A stretch of DNA of 64,000 bases from Amyelois transitella (GCF_032362555.1 NC_083511.1:2604001-2668000); one strand, 5' to 3'. Counted from the stretch's first letter, positions 23,888 to 35,864 are shown. Notes: a model not told the origin generated them from the letters alone. A program made the numbers and translations.

Positions 23888-24170
23888 TATCCTACGAATA
23901 TTATAAATGCGAAAGTTTGTAAGGATGTGTAGATGTGTGTGTGTGTTTATTACTCTTTTACACAAAACTACTTAACGGATTTTGTTGAAATTTAGCATAT
24001 TTACGGATAGAATATAACCTGAAATAACATTGTAAAGATTTTGTATTATATATGTGTTGAGTTTATGTGGATGTGGATTCTGATAATATTTGGAACCGAG
24101 AAATACGAGTAACATAATATTTTTATCCCAAAATACACACGGGAACGAATCCACAAGGCGCAGCTAGTAC
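23888..24170 (+). repeat. Helitron-like nonautonomous element
   Basis: Starts ACGAATATTATAAATGCGAA and ends CCACAAGGCGCAGCTAGT. The body has ACTCTTTTACACAAAACTAC and GGATTTTGTTGAAATTTAGC. Confidence 0.6.
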
Positions 24171-26664
24171 GGAATTTATCTCAATCCCAATTCTAACCAG
24201 CTGAACGCGGCAAGTGACGTACATTTTATCGAATTCCTCTCTGTCCTTCGGAAGGTAAGTTGCCGTCGCCGGCTGTCAGTACTAGATGACAGTCATAACG
24301 CTATGTCAGTGCCTAGGTGTCCTGAAAAAAACTGACACCACTGCTGGCCACTTACAAGTGCGATAAAAAAAGCTATCCAGCTAAGCTAAAGCTCTTGGCA
24401 CAAATGAAAAATCCCCACCAAAAGTAACATTTCAGACGGTCTTGAAGAATCATTTTCTTTGGGAAATTTTCGAGTGAATTATCATTATTGGCACACCCAT
24501 AGATACATAAAGGGCATAATTTCGTGAACAGTAAATCCAAGGTCGGCTCTAACTATGAACTGCTAAGCCTTCCCTTTCCGCCCCATTTGTTACGCATTCT
24601 TTACGTTATAATACAATTTGTTTCAACTCTCAAGGTAATGGCCTCATAATGCCGATGTTCCTAAAATATTTCAGTGGCATGCCATTTAAGGAAGACAGAT
24701 ATAAGGGTACTGCTGCGAAGTATTCACATCTTTTGCATGCGGTCTTAATGTTTTTCTTTCATTTGTTACCTGTAAATATTGAGTAACATGCCATATTACT
24801 TTCCACAATTTTAACGTTATATTAGATACTAGCTAATGCCCACAATTTTGTTCACGTGGCCAAATGATTTTTGTTATGGTGTCAGAACTAAGTATTCCTT
24901 TCAGCGGGGCCATCGGGTGTTCCAAGATCTTCGACTTTTATACCTTGTGTTCGTTATCATTTGTCTCATACTTTTAACTGATCTGAATTTCTGTCGCAGA
25001 AATTCAAGAGATCAGTTAAAAGTATAGCTGGTAAAACGAAGTATTACCATACATTTGAAAGGTGGTTTAATGCCATTTTGGAATATTCTCTAACTATAAA
25101 ACACTTTGGCGCTACAATTACAATTTGTTCCTTTTTATATCCTTGTTCATTTTACATAAATTCTTTATCCATTTAAATTTGTCGTAATATTTCTCCTAAC
25201 TTAGTTGTTTATTCTCAAACATCATTTATGCTACACAGAGTATAAACAAACAAGTTTAATTTGAGAATGAAACAATTCAAACATTTGTGTATTTCGGAAT
25301 GTAACTTAGGAAGCTTTGCACCCAAGGTTTGTAAACAGCTGTTCCATACTCAGGGCTGCCAACTGACTTTGTTATTTTATTAATGGGCTAAGTTAACGTT
25401 TTTCTGACCTATCACTTTCTTTTCTTAAACAAAGAGGTCCTTTTTAAGAACGCTCCACACTTTTTAGTGAAGAAGTAAGAAAAAGTAGAAAGCTGGAATG
25501 TTTTCATTCATATTTATATAAATAGTTTGTGACGCCGTCCTTGTGCCGTTATTGACCAAACGAATTTTCGTAACTGTATTTTCCTATGAAAATAATACTA
25601 GTTGATTCAAGAAATAGGAAGGGAACCTAAATAAATACACTACTTAATTAATAGTTTGTAAATTGAAGAGTAATTAGTTTACGATGATAAAATAAAATGA
25701 CCTGCTAAATAAATGACGTCACACTCAGAAAATATGTAAAAGAATTTTCATAAATGAATGTTAATAATGCAATTGAAATGAATCTTAAATACAGTTTAAT
25801 CTCGAAATATTTTAAAATATGTAGGTTTTGAAAAACTTTACTTAAGCAATTGTTAAGCGGTGAGTTAGACAATTATCTGTACTGAAAGTTATGACAAAGT
25901 CACACTGAATATTGAATTTTAATACAAGTTTTAATTAAGAGCGCACATGGTTGTATAAACTTTCGTTAATTTAAAATTTACAGTACACCTCTTTTTTATA
26001 ATAAGATATCAAGTGATAACAGTATAACTATAGCAATTGAAACCGAATATTCTCTAAACTAAGCAAACATTCCTTGCCTTTCTGATTTGATGACATAATA
26101 AATTGGTTGATATTTATTGTTAAGGCTTTATATCTTATAAAAATAAATACAAAAAAAATAAACTTAGGACCTAATTCATGTTTATGTATGTAAGAAACTC
26201 CTACATCATAAAATAACCCTTAATTCCATTATGATAATAATATAATAAAATACTTCACCAAAATTTATAATACTACGGAAAAGGACTCATATTAAAAATT
26301 CTATAGGAATTTATTAGTTTCGCGAACAAAAGCCCTTTGTTCTGAGTTCTTTCCTCGTGATTTATTTATACAATAATAATACAGCATTACGTTGCCGAGC
26401 GAAAAATACGGAAAAAGCTCTTAAATTGTGCGAGGGAGATTTATTTAAACAGTTAAACATTATCTTTGTGGGATTCCGTTAGAACTTATACTTTTTACCG
26501 AAGCTAAACTTTTACATTAGATTTAGTCCGCCCATACTATTGTATCACATTAGTCATTACATATGTATAATGAAGATTTGTTTAATATAAGTATGTTAAA
26601 AATGAGTGTAAAGAAATTTGAAATTACAGCATTACTTTAATTAAAGATCAAAACTAATCCGTAT
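24171..26664. other. mostly featureless AT-rich DNA
   Basis: Holds one hairpin (24968-25025) and a short Helitron-like edge at 24826 (TACTAGCTAATGCCCACAAT). Nothing else recognised. Confidence 0.5.
24968..25025. repeat. 26-bp inverted repeat with a 3-base bulge
   Basis: ATACTTTTAACTGATCT + GAATTTCTG pairs with CAGAAATTC + AGATCAGTTAAAAGTAT across a TCG loop; AAG bulges on the right arm. Confidence 0.9.
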
Positions 26665-26735
26665 TTGCAAAACTGTTGCTCTGTCTACCCCGCAAGGTAC
26701 CCCCAATATAGACGTGATAATATGTATGTATGTAC
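26665..26735 (+). mobile_element. SINE-A 3' end
   Basis: GCTCTGTCTACCCCGCAAGG, a 9-base insert, then ATATAGACGTGATAATATGT and (TATG)n. Confidence 0.85.
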
Positions 26736-26989
26736 CTACTCATTCAATACCGCATCTTTCTGATGTCTTATCGTAAATAACTCTACATCATATATCTATA
26801 AAATTACAAATCCGAAAATCTTTCTAACTGTTTTTGAAAATCAATCAAAATATGAAAGCGATATGACGTGTATCCCATCAATGCGGGATCAGATGAATTT
26901 AATGAAAAGTCGGACGATCGCCGACACTCGGCCAATTGAAATGGAAATCAAGCGTTTGATTGGTCCGAATATTTTTCCCGCCATCCGTC

Positions 26990-27245
26990 ATTTTTACTTG
27001 AATTTTTACGTGTCACTAGCATTTACCCTCAGCGTCGCTCGCGCAAATTTAGCGCCACCTATAAAGGGAAACGGATTTTTCGCAAATCCCATGGGAAATA
27101 TAGTTGTTACCGGGACGAAATGTCCTATGTCCTACTCCAGATTTTTAATATAATACGCCAAATTTTAAGAGGTTTGGTTTAGTATGTAACGCATAAAGAG
27201 AAAACAAACAAACAAACTTACTTTCGCATTTATAATATTAGTTGG
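26990..27245 (-). repeat. Helitron-like element, same family as 34308 and 35742
   Basis: On - it starts CCAACTAATATTATAAATGC, has CATGGGATTTGCGAAAAATC and reaches GGTGGCGCTAAATTTG. Confidence 0.6.
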
Positions 27246-27447
27246 AATAACACCTTTCACTTTGTGAATGTTTGCGCTGTATTCAAGTTGTATTTGTTCA
27301 ACACTCTGAAGGTCTCTGTCTGAGTTTAGGCTTTTCACATCCACATTTAGATACATACCTTTTATTTCCAGACATGACAAGAAAGAAAAAAACTTTAAAA
27401 TAGTCAAATGTAAGAAAAAGATATTAAAATATAATGAAAAGTCTTAT

Positions 27448-29193
27448 TAATTATTAAAGGATCAGATGCCAGGATGGTAGCGTTGTGAAAGGAGAAGAAT
27501 GTGTGCTAAAGATATGGAAGGACTATTTTGAGAGTTTATTTGAAAAAAAGGAAGAAAATAAGAAAGAGTTCTGCTATAGCGAAGAAAAAGAGAATGAGAT
27601 AGAAGGCGAAATTGAAATGTTTGAAATTGTGGAAGCACTTAAGAGTATGAAAGCGGGTAAGGCTGCCGGGTATGATAGAGTGTCGGTCGAGATGCTTAAA
27701 GCAGGAAAAGGCGTCGTAGCTAGACAGTTGTACTGCCTTTTCAATTTGTGTTGGAGAAGCGGCCGAGTACCAAAAGATTGGTGTAAGGCTGTTATTGTGC
27801 CACTTTACAAAGGAAAAGGGTCACAACTGGACTGCAAAAATTATCGTGGTATAAGCCTGCTTAGCGTCGTCGGCAAATTGTATGCTAAGGTATTGATTAA
27901 TAGAGTCAGGAATGAAACTGATGACAAAATATGGGATGCTCAAGCGGGATTTCGAAAGGGAATGGGATGTACTGATCAGGTCTTTTCTTTGCGGTGCATA
28001 GCCGAAAAGTTTTTGGCCAAGAGTCAAAAAGTCTATTGCACATTCGTGGATTTGGAAAAGGCCTATGACAGAGTTGAGAGGAATGAATTGTGGTCAGCAC
28101 TTTCTATGCATGGGGTGAGCAGTCTCTTGATACGAGCACTGAAATCCTTATATGAGGATTCGAGTGCTTGTGTCAGGATAAACGGAGCGCACACTGAGTG
28201 GTTTAAGATTGAGAAAGGTGTTAGGCAGGGATGTGTTGCGTCACCGTGGCTGTTCAACCTATTTATGGATAGTTGTTTGACAGATTTGAAAGAGTCTGAA
28301 AGTGGATTAAGGATGAATGAATTACTCGTCAAATGTCTGCTCTATGCCGACGATCAGGTTATACTGGCGTCATCAGCGGAGGAGTTACAGGAGATGGTAA
28401 ACTGTATGCATGAAGCTTTAAAAGAGAAAGGAATGAAAGTGAACGTAAGTAAAACTAAAACACTGGTTTTTGAAATGGAGAAAGAAATGACAGCATGTAA
28501 TATTTTGATTGGAGGAGAAAAAGTTGAGCAAGTGAAAGAGTTTGTATATCTAGGATCAAAGTTTACATCAGATGGCAAGTGTGATAGTGATATTGAAAGG
28601 AGAGTGAACGCGGGGAACATGGTGAATGGAGCTTTGCATGCCTTTATGAGCAGTCAGAAACTATCCAAAAAGGCTCGACTGGCTGTGCACAGGGGCGTGT
28701 TGGTCCCGACATTAATGTATGGGAGTGAAAGTTGGGTATGGCAAAAGAAGCACGAAAGCAGAATAAATGCAGTGGAAATGAGAGCGTTAAGGAGTATGTT
28801 GGGTGTGAAATTGAGTGACCGGATAAGGAACAGCGTGATAAGGGAATGTTGTGATGTGAAAGAAGATGTAGTTACAGGAATAGAAAAGGGTATGTTGAGA
28901 TGGTTCGGTCATGTGGAGAGGATGAATGAAAACAGGTTGACTAAGCAGATATACAAGGAGAGTGTGGAGGGAAAGGTCGGGGTGGGAAGACCTAGACGAA
29001 CATATCTTGATCAAATTAAGGACGTCCTGGTGAAGGGTCAGGTCAAAAGTGCCCGAAACCGCCGAGCTTGCATGAAGAGAGTTATGAATGTGGATGAAGC
29101 AAAGGAAGTATGCAGGGATCGTGGCAAGTGGAAAGAGGTAGTCTCTGCCTACCCCTCCGGGAAAGAGGCGTGAGTTTATGTATGTATGTATGT
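27448..29193 (+). mobile_element. 5'-truncated RTE-like LINE with (TATG)n tail
   Basis: The copy is bracketed by a perfect 14-bp direct repeat, ATGAAAAGTCTTAT, at 27434-27447 and 29194-29207. This is the target duplication expected from target-primed reverse transcription. The endonuclease half is missing. The element ends TTTATG followed by TATG repeats, with almost no 3' untranslated region. The intact frame and clean duplication suggest a young insertion. Confidence 0.93.
27485..29173 (+). CDS. LINE reverse transcriptase, N-terminally truncated (562 codons open)
   Basis: Non-LTR reverse transcriptase. The open frame starts at a GTG and continues in frame from upstream LINE sequence, so no true start codon is present; the N-terminal endonuclease is lost. 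RT motifs visible are GYDRVSVEML, NYRGISLLSVVGKLY, FVDLEKAYDRV, GVRQGCVASPWLFNLF and the catalytic YADD at 287-290. The C-terminal region has LRWFGHVERM and GRPRRTYLDQI, then [20 protein letters not shown] before the stop. The frame runs into the microsatellite tail, so the 3' end of the RNA is coding. Class RTE or a close relative is inferred from the motifs and the tail. The many short tails of the same family here give a close match to its last ~150 bases. Confidence 0.92.
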   Translation: MKGEECVLKIWKDYFESLFEKKEENKKEFCYSEEKENEIEGEIEMFEIVEALKSMKAGKAAGYDRVSVEMLKAGKGVVARQLYCLFNLCWRSGRVPKDWCKAVIVPLYKGKGSQLDCKNYRGISLLSVVGKLYAKVLINRVRNETDDKIWDAQAGFRKGMGCTDQVFSLRCIAEKFLAKSQKVYCTFVDLEKAYDRVERNELWSALSMHGVSSLLIRALKSLYEDSSACVRINGAHTEWFKIEKGVRQGCVASPWLFNLFMDSCLTDLKESESGLRMNELLVKCLLYADDQVILASSAEELQEMVNCMHEALKEKGMKVNVSKTKTLVFEMEKEMTACNILIGGEKVEQVKEFVYLGSKFTSDGKCDSDIERRVNAGNMVNGALHAFMSSQKLSKKARLAVHRGVLVPTLMYGSESWVWQKKHESRINAVEMRALRSMLGVKLSDRIRNSVIRECCDVKEDVVTGIEKGMLRWFGHVERMNENRLTKQIYKESVEGKVGVGRPRRTYLDQIKDVLVKGQVKSARNRRACMKRVMNVDEAKEVCRDRGKWKEVVSAYPSGKEA

Positions 29194-29637
29194 ATGAAAA
29201 GTCTTATATAGAACACAAAAAAAAAGTTTGTGATCAAGTTGAGATATAGAGCCTTAAATTTTAAAAATCTTGAAAGTAAATTCAGCTTTTCATTGTTCAT
29301 TATTGAACACAAAATACGTATAAGTTTTAGAAGATAACTCAAAATACTATTAAACTATCCTGTGGCAATACGTACAACCTACATTTCTATGTTATTACAA
29401 TTTTCTAGTAAAACAAACAAAATGAAACATTTATCCTTTCAATCCGTAGCCAAATCACTTCTATTCCACTTCAAAATATATATTTCCGAAGCTATTCGTG
29501 TGAAATAGGAATATAGATTTGTGCTCATCCCCTGAATCTACTTACGCAAACAAAGTTTCGCTCAGTCGTTGCAAATGAGACATATTGAGTGCTAGGTAAT
29601 GGCACCAACGGAAGACCAGCGCTAACTTTATGTATAC

Positions 29638-29870
29638 TCATACATATAACCACGTCTATATCCCTTTCGGGGTAGTCAGACTGATAGGCCACGTTTAGCT
29701 GTTTGGCTTCATGATAGAATTAAGATTCATATAGACAGACTGCTAGCCTATTGCCTAAACGAAAATCCCAAGGTTATAAGCCTATCCCTTAGTCACCTTT
29801 TACGACATCCATGGAAAAGCGATGGAGCGGTCCTTTTCTTTGTTCTATTGGTACCGAAAACTACACGGCA
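29638..29870 (-). mobile_element. SINE-A, near full length
   Basis: CATACATATAACCACGTC … TTAGTCACCTTTTACGACAT … ACTACACGGCA; a short middle deletion. Confidence 0.9.
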
Positions 29871-29886
29871 TATATGTATAATGCCA

Positions 29887-29920
29887 GTGCCAGAAATGGA
29901 GATGATGACATTTCTGGCAC
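29887..29920. repeat. 12-bp perfect inverted repeat
   Basis: GTGCCAGAAATG and CATTTCTGGCAC around a 10-base loop, just after a SINE-A copy. Confidence 0.85.
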
Positions 29921-30562
29921 CTATTTAGGTATTTTTACATAAGTATCTTGTATTATTTTATCTGTTAGCCAGAATAAAAACTGTTCACTTTTGCTCAACT
30001 TTTTAAGGTTTTGCCCGGAACTTCGTTCCGTGATTATTTTCAAAAGTTAACAGTACCTACCTTTTAATAGAAGAGCCGGCATGAAAAGATTAAAGATTAG
30101 ATCATCTTCAAATAGGAAATAAAAGAAATTTCCCCACATTTTTTTTATTTATTTCTGTTTAAATATGTTTCAAATCTTATGGAATATAATAGAGTACCCA
30201 AGAATATACTACATACACTACTTTCATGTAAAATGTCTGAATTTTTATGACGTAGATAATAAGTTGTGTACTTGATATTTTTTTAATTCCTTTTTCCTTT
30301 CAGTAATTCCCTTCCAGAAAACATTTCGAATTTGTCCCTAGATCCAGAGACTAATTAGAGTTTAAAAACTTCAATTAGCGAAATCTATCCTGTCCCGTTC
30401 AGATAAGAACTATCATTAAGACAGATAATAGTTTAAGCAAAGAGAACAAAAAGACTCGAGAACAGTGTTTCTCCAAATAAAAATTCAACACTTAACGACA
30501 ATAAATAAGTCATTTACTGATCAAACCAATTTTATACTAACGCTTGGATTTAATTTTTAACA

Positions 30563-30686
30563 CAAATAAAATCACGCCTCTTTCCCGGAGGGGTAGGCAA
30601 AGGATAACTTTCCACTGCTAACCACAATCCCTGGATACTTCTTTCTCTTCATCCAAATTGATATTACTCTCTTCATACAAGCTCGT
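30563..30686 (-). mobile_element. LINE 3' tail
   Basis: AAATCACGCCTCTTTCCCGG through CTCTCTTCATACAAGCTCG. Confidence 0.88.
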
Positions 30687-30963
30687 GTTTTTATTAATTA
30701 AACCTTATTACATAAACTGGTCTTTTCCAACCACTCAAATGTGTTTATAATTTATATTGTGATGTTAAAATAGAGATTAGTTAAATAGAGATACAAGAGA
30801 GAGAGACTGTTGTTACTATAGGTACATATACTGCGAGCAACCTTGCTAATCCTTACAGAGGGACTTTTATTTTATATTTATACTCGTATTTAATGGAGCC
30901 CTTATTAATATGTTAGTTTTCGCTTGAACAATTTAGTAACATTACAAAATAAAATACCTGTTA

Positions 30964-31178
30964 CTACATCCTCCTAACATATAAATGCGAAACTTTGTGA
31001 CTATGTCAGTATGGATGTTTGTTACTTTTTCACGCAAAAACTACTGAACCGCTTACGATGAAAATTGGTATGTGAGTAGCTGGAGACCCAGAATAACACA
31101 TAGGCTACTTTTTATCCTAGAGATTCCGCTGGATTGATAGGGTTTCCATGCGGACGAAGTCGCGGGCGGCCTCTAGTA
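30964..31178 (+). repeat. Helitron-like nonautonomous element
   Basis: ACATATAAATGCGAAACTTT … AATAACACATAGGCTACTTT … GACGAAGTCGCGGGCGGCCT CTAGT. Confidence 0.6.
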
Positions 31179-31779
31179 TGTAATAATTTTATGCAATCAA
31201 ATATTGTTCAGCATCAATTTAGCATTACCACTATCACTTGAAAATATTTATGTTCTAAAAATAAAAACAGTTTGGGAGCCACTACAGTTAAAAACTTGCA
31301 TCCAAAGTTAAAACCGGGGTTTAACTCGTGTCCATTGCTTTAATCCGAAAGAGATTTAAGTGGAGTTGGATTTCACAGCGTTAGTAAAAATGTGAAAGCT
31401 AATAACATTTACGTGTATAACAATCGTTTATATAGAGGTTGCAACATAGAAAAAACTTGAAGCTATACAATTTTGAATATACCTACTCGTTATAATTTTT
31501 TTTATTTATGAAAATTACCGATAAATCCCAAGAGTTCAAACAATTTACTTGTACAGATGCTCAGACGCAATGATCATGTTTCAGCTGAGAACACACCGGA
31601 CCAATGAACACCAACGCTTGGATTTCGCTAGCCTTAGTCGGTCCAGGCGGTTTTGGCAAATGCCTAATACTAACATTCGAGAACTAACAGGCCTTTGCGG
31701 CACGTTAAGTATTAGTACCGGAATATCCAGTTGGTTTCCAATATCACCTTGAACGTTATTTCTATGAATATCCCTTTCT

Positions 31780-31887
31780 GAATGTGGATGAAGCGAAGGA
31801 AGTATGCAGAGATCGTGGCAAGTGGAAAGAGGTAGTCTCTGCCTACCCCTCCGGGAGAGATGCGTGATTTTATGTATGTATGTATGT
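31780..31887 (+). mobile_element. LINE 3' tail with 10-bp target duplication
   Basis: GAATGTGGATGAAGCGAAGG to (TATG)n, bracketed by ATCCCTTTCT at 31770-31779 and 31888-31897. Confidence 0.93.
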
Positions 31888-32640
31888 ATCCCTTTCTCCG
31901 AATCTCTTCTTTGTGCTGTTTTTAGTTGTTACTTAAGCCAGCGTAAAAAAGAGGTAAGGCAAGGTAAGGTAAAATACTAAGAATAGGTAAGGCATGGCAA
32001 GTTAAATAAGATAGATCTCTGAAGAAGGCCTAACAGAAGACTTATTGCGGCTAAGATGTTAGTTACCTCATGCGTGAGGAAACATTGTTGAGAAACCTAC
32101 ATCTTCAATCAACTGGATGGTATAAGCAATAACGAGTTCAGAAAAAGACATATGGTACTTTAACGCGAGCGACACCATGGAAGAAAGCTAGTGACTCATA
32201 ATATTAAAATAACTCCAAGTCATTTACCATTCTCTCATAGCGATTCAAGTTATTTATGTGAACACGTCTCAAAGCGTTTTCCTGAAATGTAATAAATCAC
32301 GAATTCATTCCAAATAATCGAGTGAGAGTTCGTTTCAATAACTTTATTTCAATTCAGCGACTCAATCGATACTCAACATTACCTGAAGTTGCTATTTTAG
32401 AATCGAGCGACTCACTCAGAACCGACGAATGAATAATTTCCGTTCAATATTGAATAGAAATCGAATAATTTTAAATCGCTTTCCCAGTTTTCTGTGAGTT
32501 TTAAGTTCATAGGACAGACCGGGTTGTTTAACTTGAGAGTCGAATGCTTAACATATCAAAAAGTTGTTTTATGATGATTTCCAGACAAGTTCATTTAAGA
32601 GTTTCATCGATTTCAGACAAACCATACAATATAAATAATA

Positions 32641-32906
32641 CATACATACATACATACATATGATCACGTCTTTATCCCTTACGGGGTAGACAGAGCCAAC
32701 AGTCTTGAAAAGACTGATAGGCCACGTTCAGCTGTTTGGCTTAATGATAGAATTGAGATTCAAACAGTGACGGGTTGCTAGCCCATCGCCTAAAAGAAGA
32801 ATCCCAAGTTTATAAGCCTATCCCTTAGTCGCCTTTTACGACATCCATGGGAACGAGATGGAGTGGTCCTATTCTTTTTTGTATTGATGCCGGGAACCAC
32901 ACGGCA
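32641..32906 (-). mobile_element. SINE-A, full length (best copy)
   Basis: From (CATA)n and GATCACGTCTTTATCCC to GCCGGGAACCACACGGCA without visible deletion. The two weak pol III-like boxes are not convincing, so the origin of its head is unknown. Confidence 0.95.
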
Positions 32907-32917
32907 TTAATAATATA

Positions 32918-33102
32918 TACGGGATAGATAACACAGATTGAGTTACCCTTGAAGAAGTTCGAGACTTGTATTAAGAGAAACAAACTCAACGATGCTATAT
33001 TTTATAATTAATACTGGCATATATATAAATAAATAATATTTATTTATTATACACGGAATATATACGGGACAAATACCGCTGCGCCACAGAGACCGTCAAT
33101 AT
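32918..33102 (-). mobile_element. SINE-B, internally deleted
   Basis: On - the head GACGGTCTCTGTGGCGCAGC GG is present, then a shortened body with CAAGTCTCGAACTTCTTC and the ATCTGTGTTAT end. Confidence 0.75.
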
Positions 33103-33241
33103 CCTAACTAAATAGTTAAATAATCTGTGAAAATTTGAAGCGAAAAAAAAATACAAAACATTCCTTTTTTTTTAAGTTTTAGTATTTGTTGTTAAAGAGA
33201 TAATTGTAAAATTTCAACTTTCTAGCTATGATGGTTTATGA

Positions 33242-33335
33242 GATACAGCCTGGTGACAGACAAACGGACAGACAGACAGACAGCAGACGCTTAGTAATAG
33301 GGTCCGTAACCTTTCAAGTACGGTACCCTAAAAAA
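33242..33335 (+). repeat. GACAGA-rich retroelement 3' tail (also at 34663-34756)
   Basis: GACAGACAAACGGACAGACA … TTAGTAATAGGGTCCGT … TACGGTACCCTAAAAAAAG is a common insect LINE-type end. Confidence 0.5.
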
Positions 33336-33730
33336 AGAATGACTAATATGTACTTACTTCAAAATTACTCTATGGAAGTTCAACAACCTTCGCATAAGTT
33401 TAAATACGTAGTATTATTTGCAAAATATGCATACAATTCTAGAAATACAATCATTTTAAATCCCACATGTCTGTAGAGATTAATTTGCATTTTGATGACT
33501 GAATGCTATTTGTGATTAAGTCGGGGATTAAGTCAAACTTTGTCTATGGTTACTCATGCGATAATAACGTTTACATTTATGTCTTAGAGTATCGACTTAA
33601 TTATAAATAATATTTATGTATTAAGCAAATTACTTCTAGCAATCAAGCACTTAGATAAGTACAGTCGACTGCAAAAAAAAGCTTGACCGATTTGACTTTA
33701 TATAGTTTCTTTACTTTAGTTAACGGCGCC

Positions 33731-33920
33731 AAAACTCCATCTCTTTCCAATGAATAACATACGATCCTTTTTTAAGGCGATTGGCTAGCAACTTGTCACT
33801 ATTTGAATCTCAATTCTATCATTCAGCCAAACAGCTGGACGTGGCCTTTCATTTTTTTCAAGACTGTTGGCTCTGTCTACCCCGTAAGGGATATAGACGT
33901 GACTAAATATACGTATGTAC
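33731..33920 (+). mobile_element. SINE-A, 5'-truncated (copy 1 of duplication)
   Basis: AAAACTCCATCTCTTTCCAA through GGGATATAGACGTGACTAAA. Confidence 0.88.
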
Positions 33921-34307
33921 GAGTATGCATGTATTTACTTACATCGGGCAAATTTCCTACTAACAAAATAAACCCGTTCTCACACCCTCTGGGATTCCTC
34001 GTATATTAGTTTGTATACTTAAATCTTACTTAAGTACATGAGTTTCAGTAGGGCCTATCCCAAAATAAGCCATAATTGGACATTTTATATCTTTGATGTA
34101 CAGCCTTAAACGTAATATAATTTAAGAGAGGGCTGTTGTGTATATAACATTTGTTTCAATAAAGAAAAAATTACATTTTCCTAAAATTAACATTACTTAA
34201 TTCTTTTCTGTCGCGCAGTTTCTTTGCCACGAATTTGGCAAATAATGCATAATTATGACCATTTTTATTACATTTAGGTTAAAGAATTCGGTTAGAGCAT
34301 TCTTAAT

Positions 34308-34560
34308 ATCCCAACAGCTAATAACATAAATGCGAAAGGCAATTTATTTGTTTGTTTGTTACGTCTTCATGGGTTATCTACTGAAGTAATCTTATTGAAA
34401 TATCACATATATATATATATATATGTATAGTATATGTAGAGTTAAGAGTCTGCAGAAAGATATAGGTAACTTTCATCCTGGTAAAAACTATAGTTCCCAT
34501 GGGATTTGCGAAAGAACCGTCTTTATACTTAGGTGGCGCTAAATTTTGTAACTAGGTGGC
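34308..34560 (+). repeat. Helitron-like element (copy 1; also 35729-35996)
   Basis: TCCCAACAGCTAATAACATA AATGCGAAAG … CATGGGATTTGCGAAAGAAC … AGGTGGCGCTAAATTTTG, with a TA run inside. Confidence 0.55.
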
Positions 34561-34629
34561 GTTTAATTCATTGTTTTTTGTGTGTGGTGCTAATTTTGTC
34601 GCTTTGTGTTGTTGGATTGTGTTAAATTT

Positions 34630-35822
34630 AAATTTCAACTTTCTAGCTATGATGGTTTATGAGATACAGCCTGGTGACAGACAAACGGACAGACAGACAG
34701 ACAGCAGACGCTTAGTAATAGGGTCCGTAACCTTTCAAGTACGGTACCCTAAAAAAAGAATGACTAATATGTACTTACTTCAAAATTACTCTATGGAAGT
34801 TCAACAACCTTCGCATAAGTTTAAATACGTAGTATTATTTGCAAAATATGCATACAATTCTAGAAATACAATCATTTTAAATCCCACATGTCTGTAGAGA
34901 TTAATTTGCATTTTGATGACTGAATGCTATTTGTGATTAAGTCGGGGATTAAGTCAAACTTTGTCTATGGTTACTCATGCGATAATAACGTTTACATTTA
35001 TGTCTTAGAGTATCGACTTAATTATAAATAATATTTATGTATTAAGCAAATTACTTCTAGCAATCAAGCACTTAGATAAGTACAGTCGACTGCAAAAAAA
35101 AGCTTGACCGATTTGACTTTATATAGTTTCTTTACTTTAGTTAACGGCGCCAAAACTCCATCTCTTTCCAATGAATAACATACGATCCTTTTTTAAGGCG
35201 ATTGGCTAGCAACTTGTCACTATTTGAATCTCAATTCTATCATTCAGCCAAACAGCTGGACGTGGCCTTTCATTTTTTTCAAGACTGTTGGCTCTGTCTA
35301 CCCCGTAAGGGATATAGACGTGACTAAATATACGTATGTACGAGTATGCATGTATTTACTTACATCGGGCAAATTTCCTACTAACAAAATAAACCCGTTC
35401 TCACACCCTCTGGGATTCCTCGTATATTAGTTTGTATACTTAAATCTTACTTAAGTACATGAGTTTCAGTAGGGCCTATCCCAAAATAAGCCATAATTGG
35501 ACATTTTATATCTTTGATGTACAGCCTTAAACGTAATATAATTTAAGAGAGGGCTGTTGTGTATATAACATTTGTTTCAATAAAGAAAAAATTACATTTT
35601 CCTAAAATTAACATTACTTAATTCTTTTCTGTCGCGCAGTTTCTTTGCCACGAATTTGGCAAATAATGCATAATTATGACCATTTTTATTACATTTAGGT
35701 TAAAGAATTCGGTTAGAGCATTCTTAATATCCCAACAGCTAATAACATAAATGCGAAAGGCAATTTATTTGTTTGTTTGTTACGTCTTCATGGGTTATCT
35801 ACTGAAGTAATCTTATTGAAAT

Positions 35823-35864
<42 letters not shown>

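Larger units (their letters stand above)
33209..34629. repeat. 1421-bp tandem duplication, copy 1
   Basis: Repeated at once as 34630-36064. The two copies read the same except for the length of an internal TA run. Junction microhomology is AAATT. Holds a GACAGA-rich LINE-type tail, a SINE-A piece and a Helitron-like part. Confidence 0.95.

Noticed and set aside
26863-27153. 96-codon frame as a gene
   Set aside because: Much of it lies in a Helitron-like repeat read backwards.
32641-32660. CRISPR-like or satellite array from the many TATG/CATA runs
   Set aside because: The runs are the microsatellite tails of LINE and SINE-A copies; there are no regular spacers.
33228-33476. 82-codon frame repeated at 34649-34897 as a conserved gene pair
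   Set aside because: Both copies belong to the tandem DNA duplication and the frame starts in a GACAGA-rich repeat tail; the identity is not evidence of selection.
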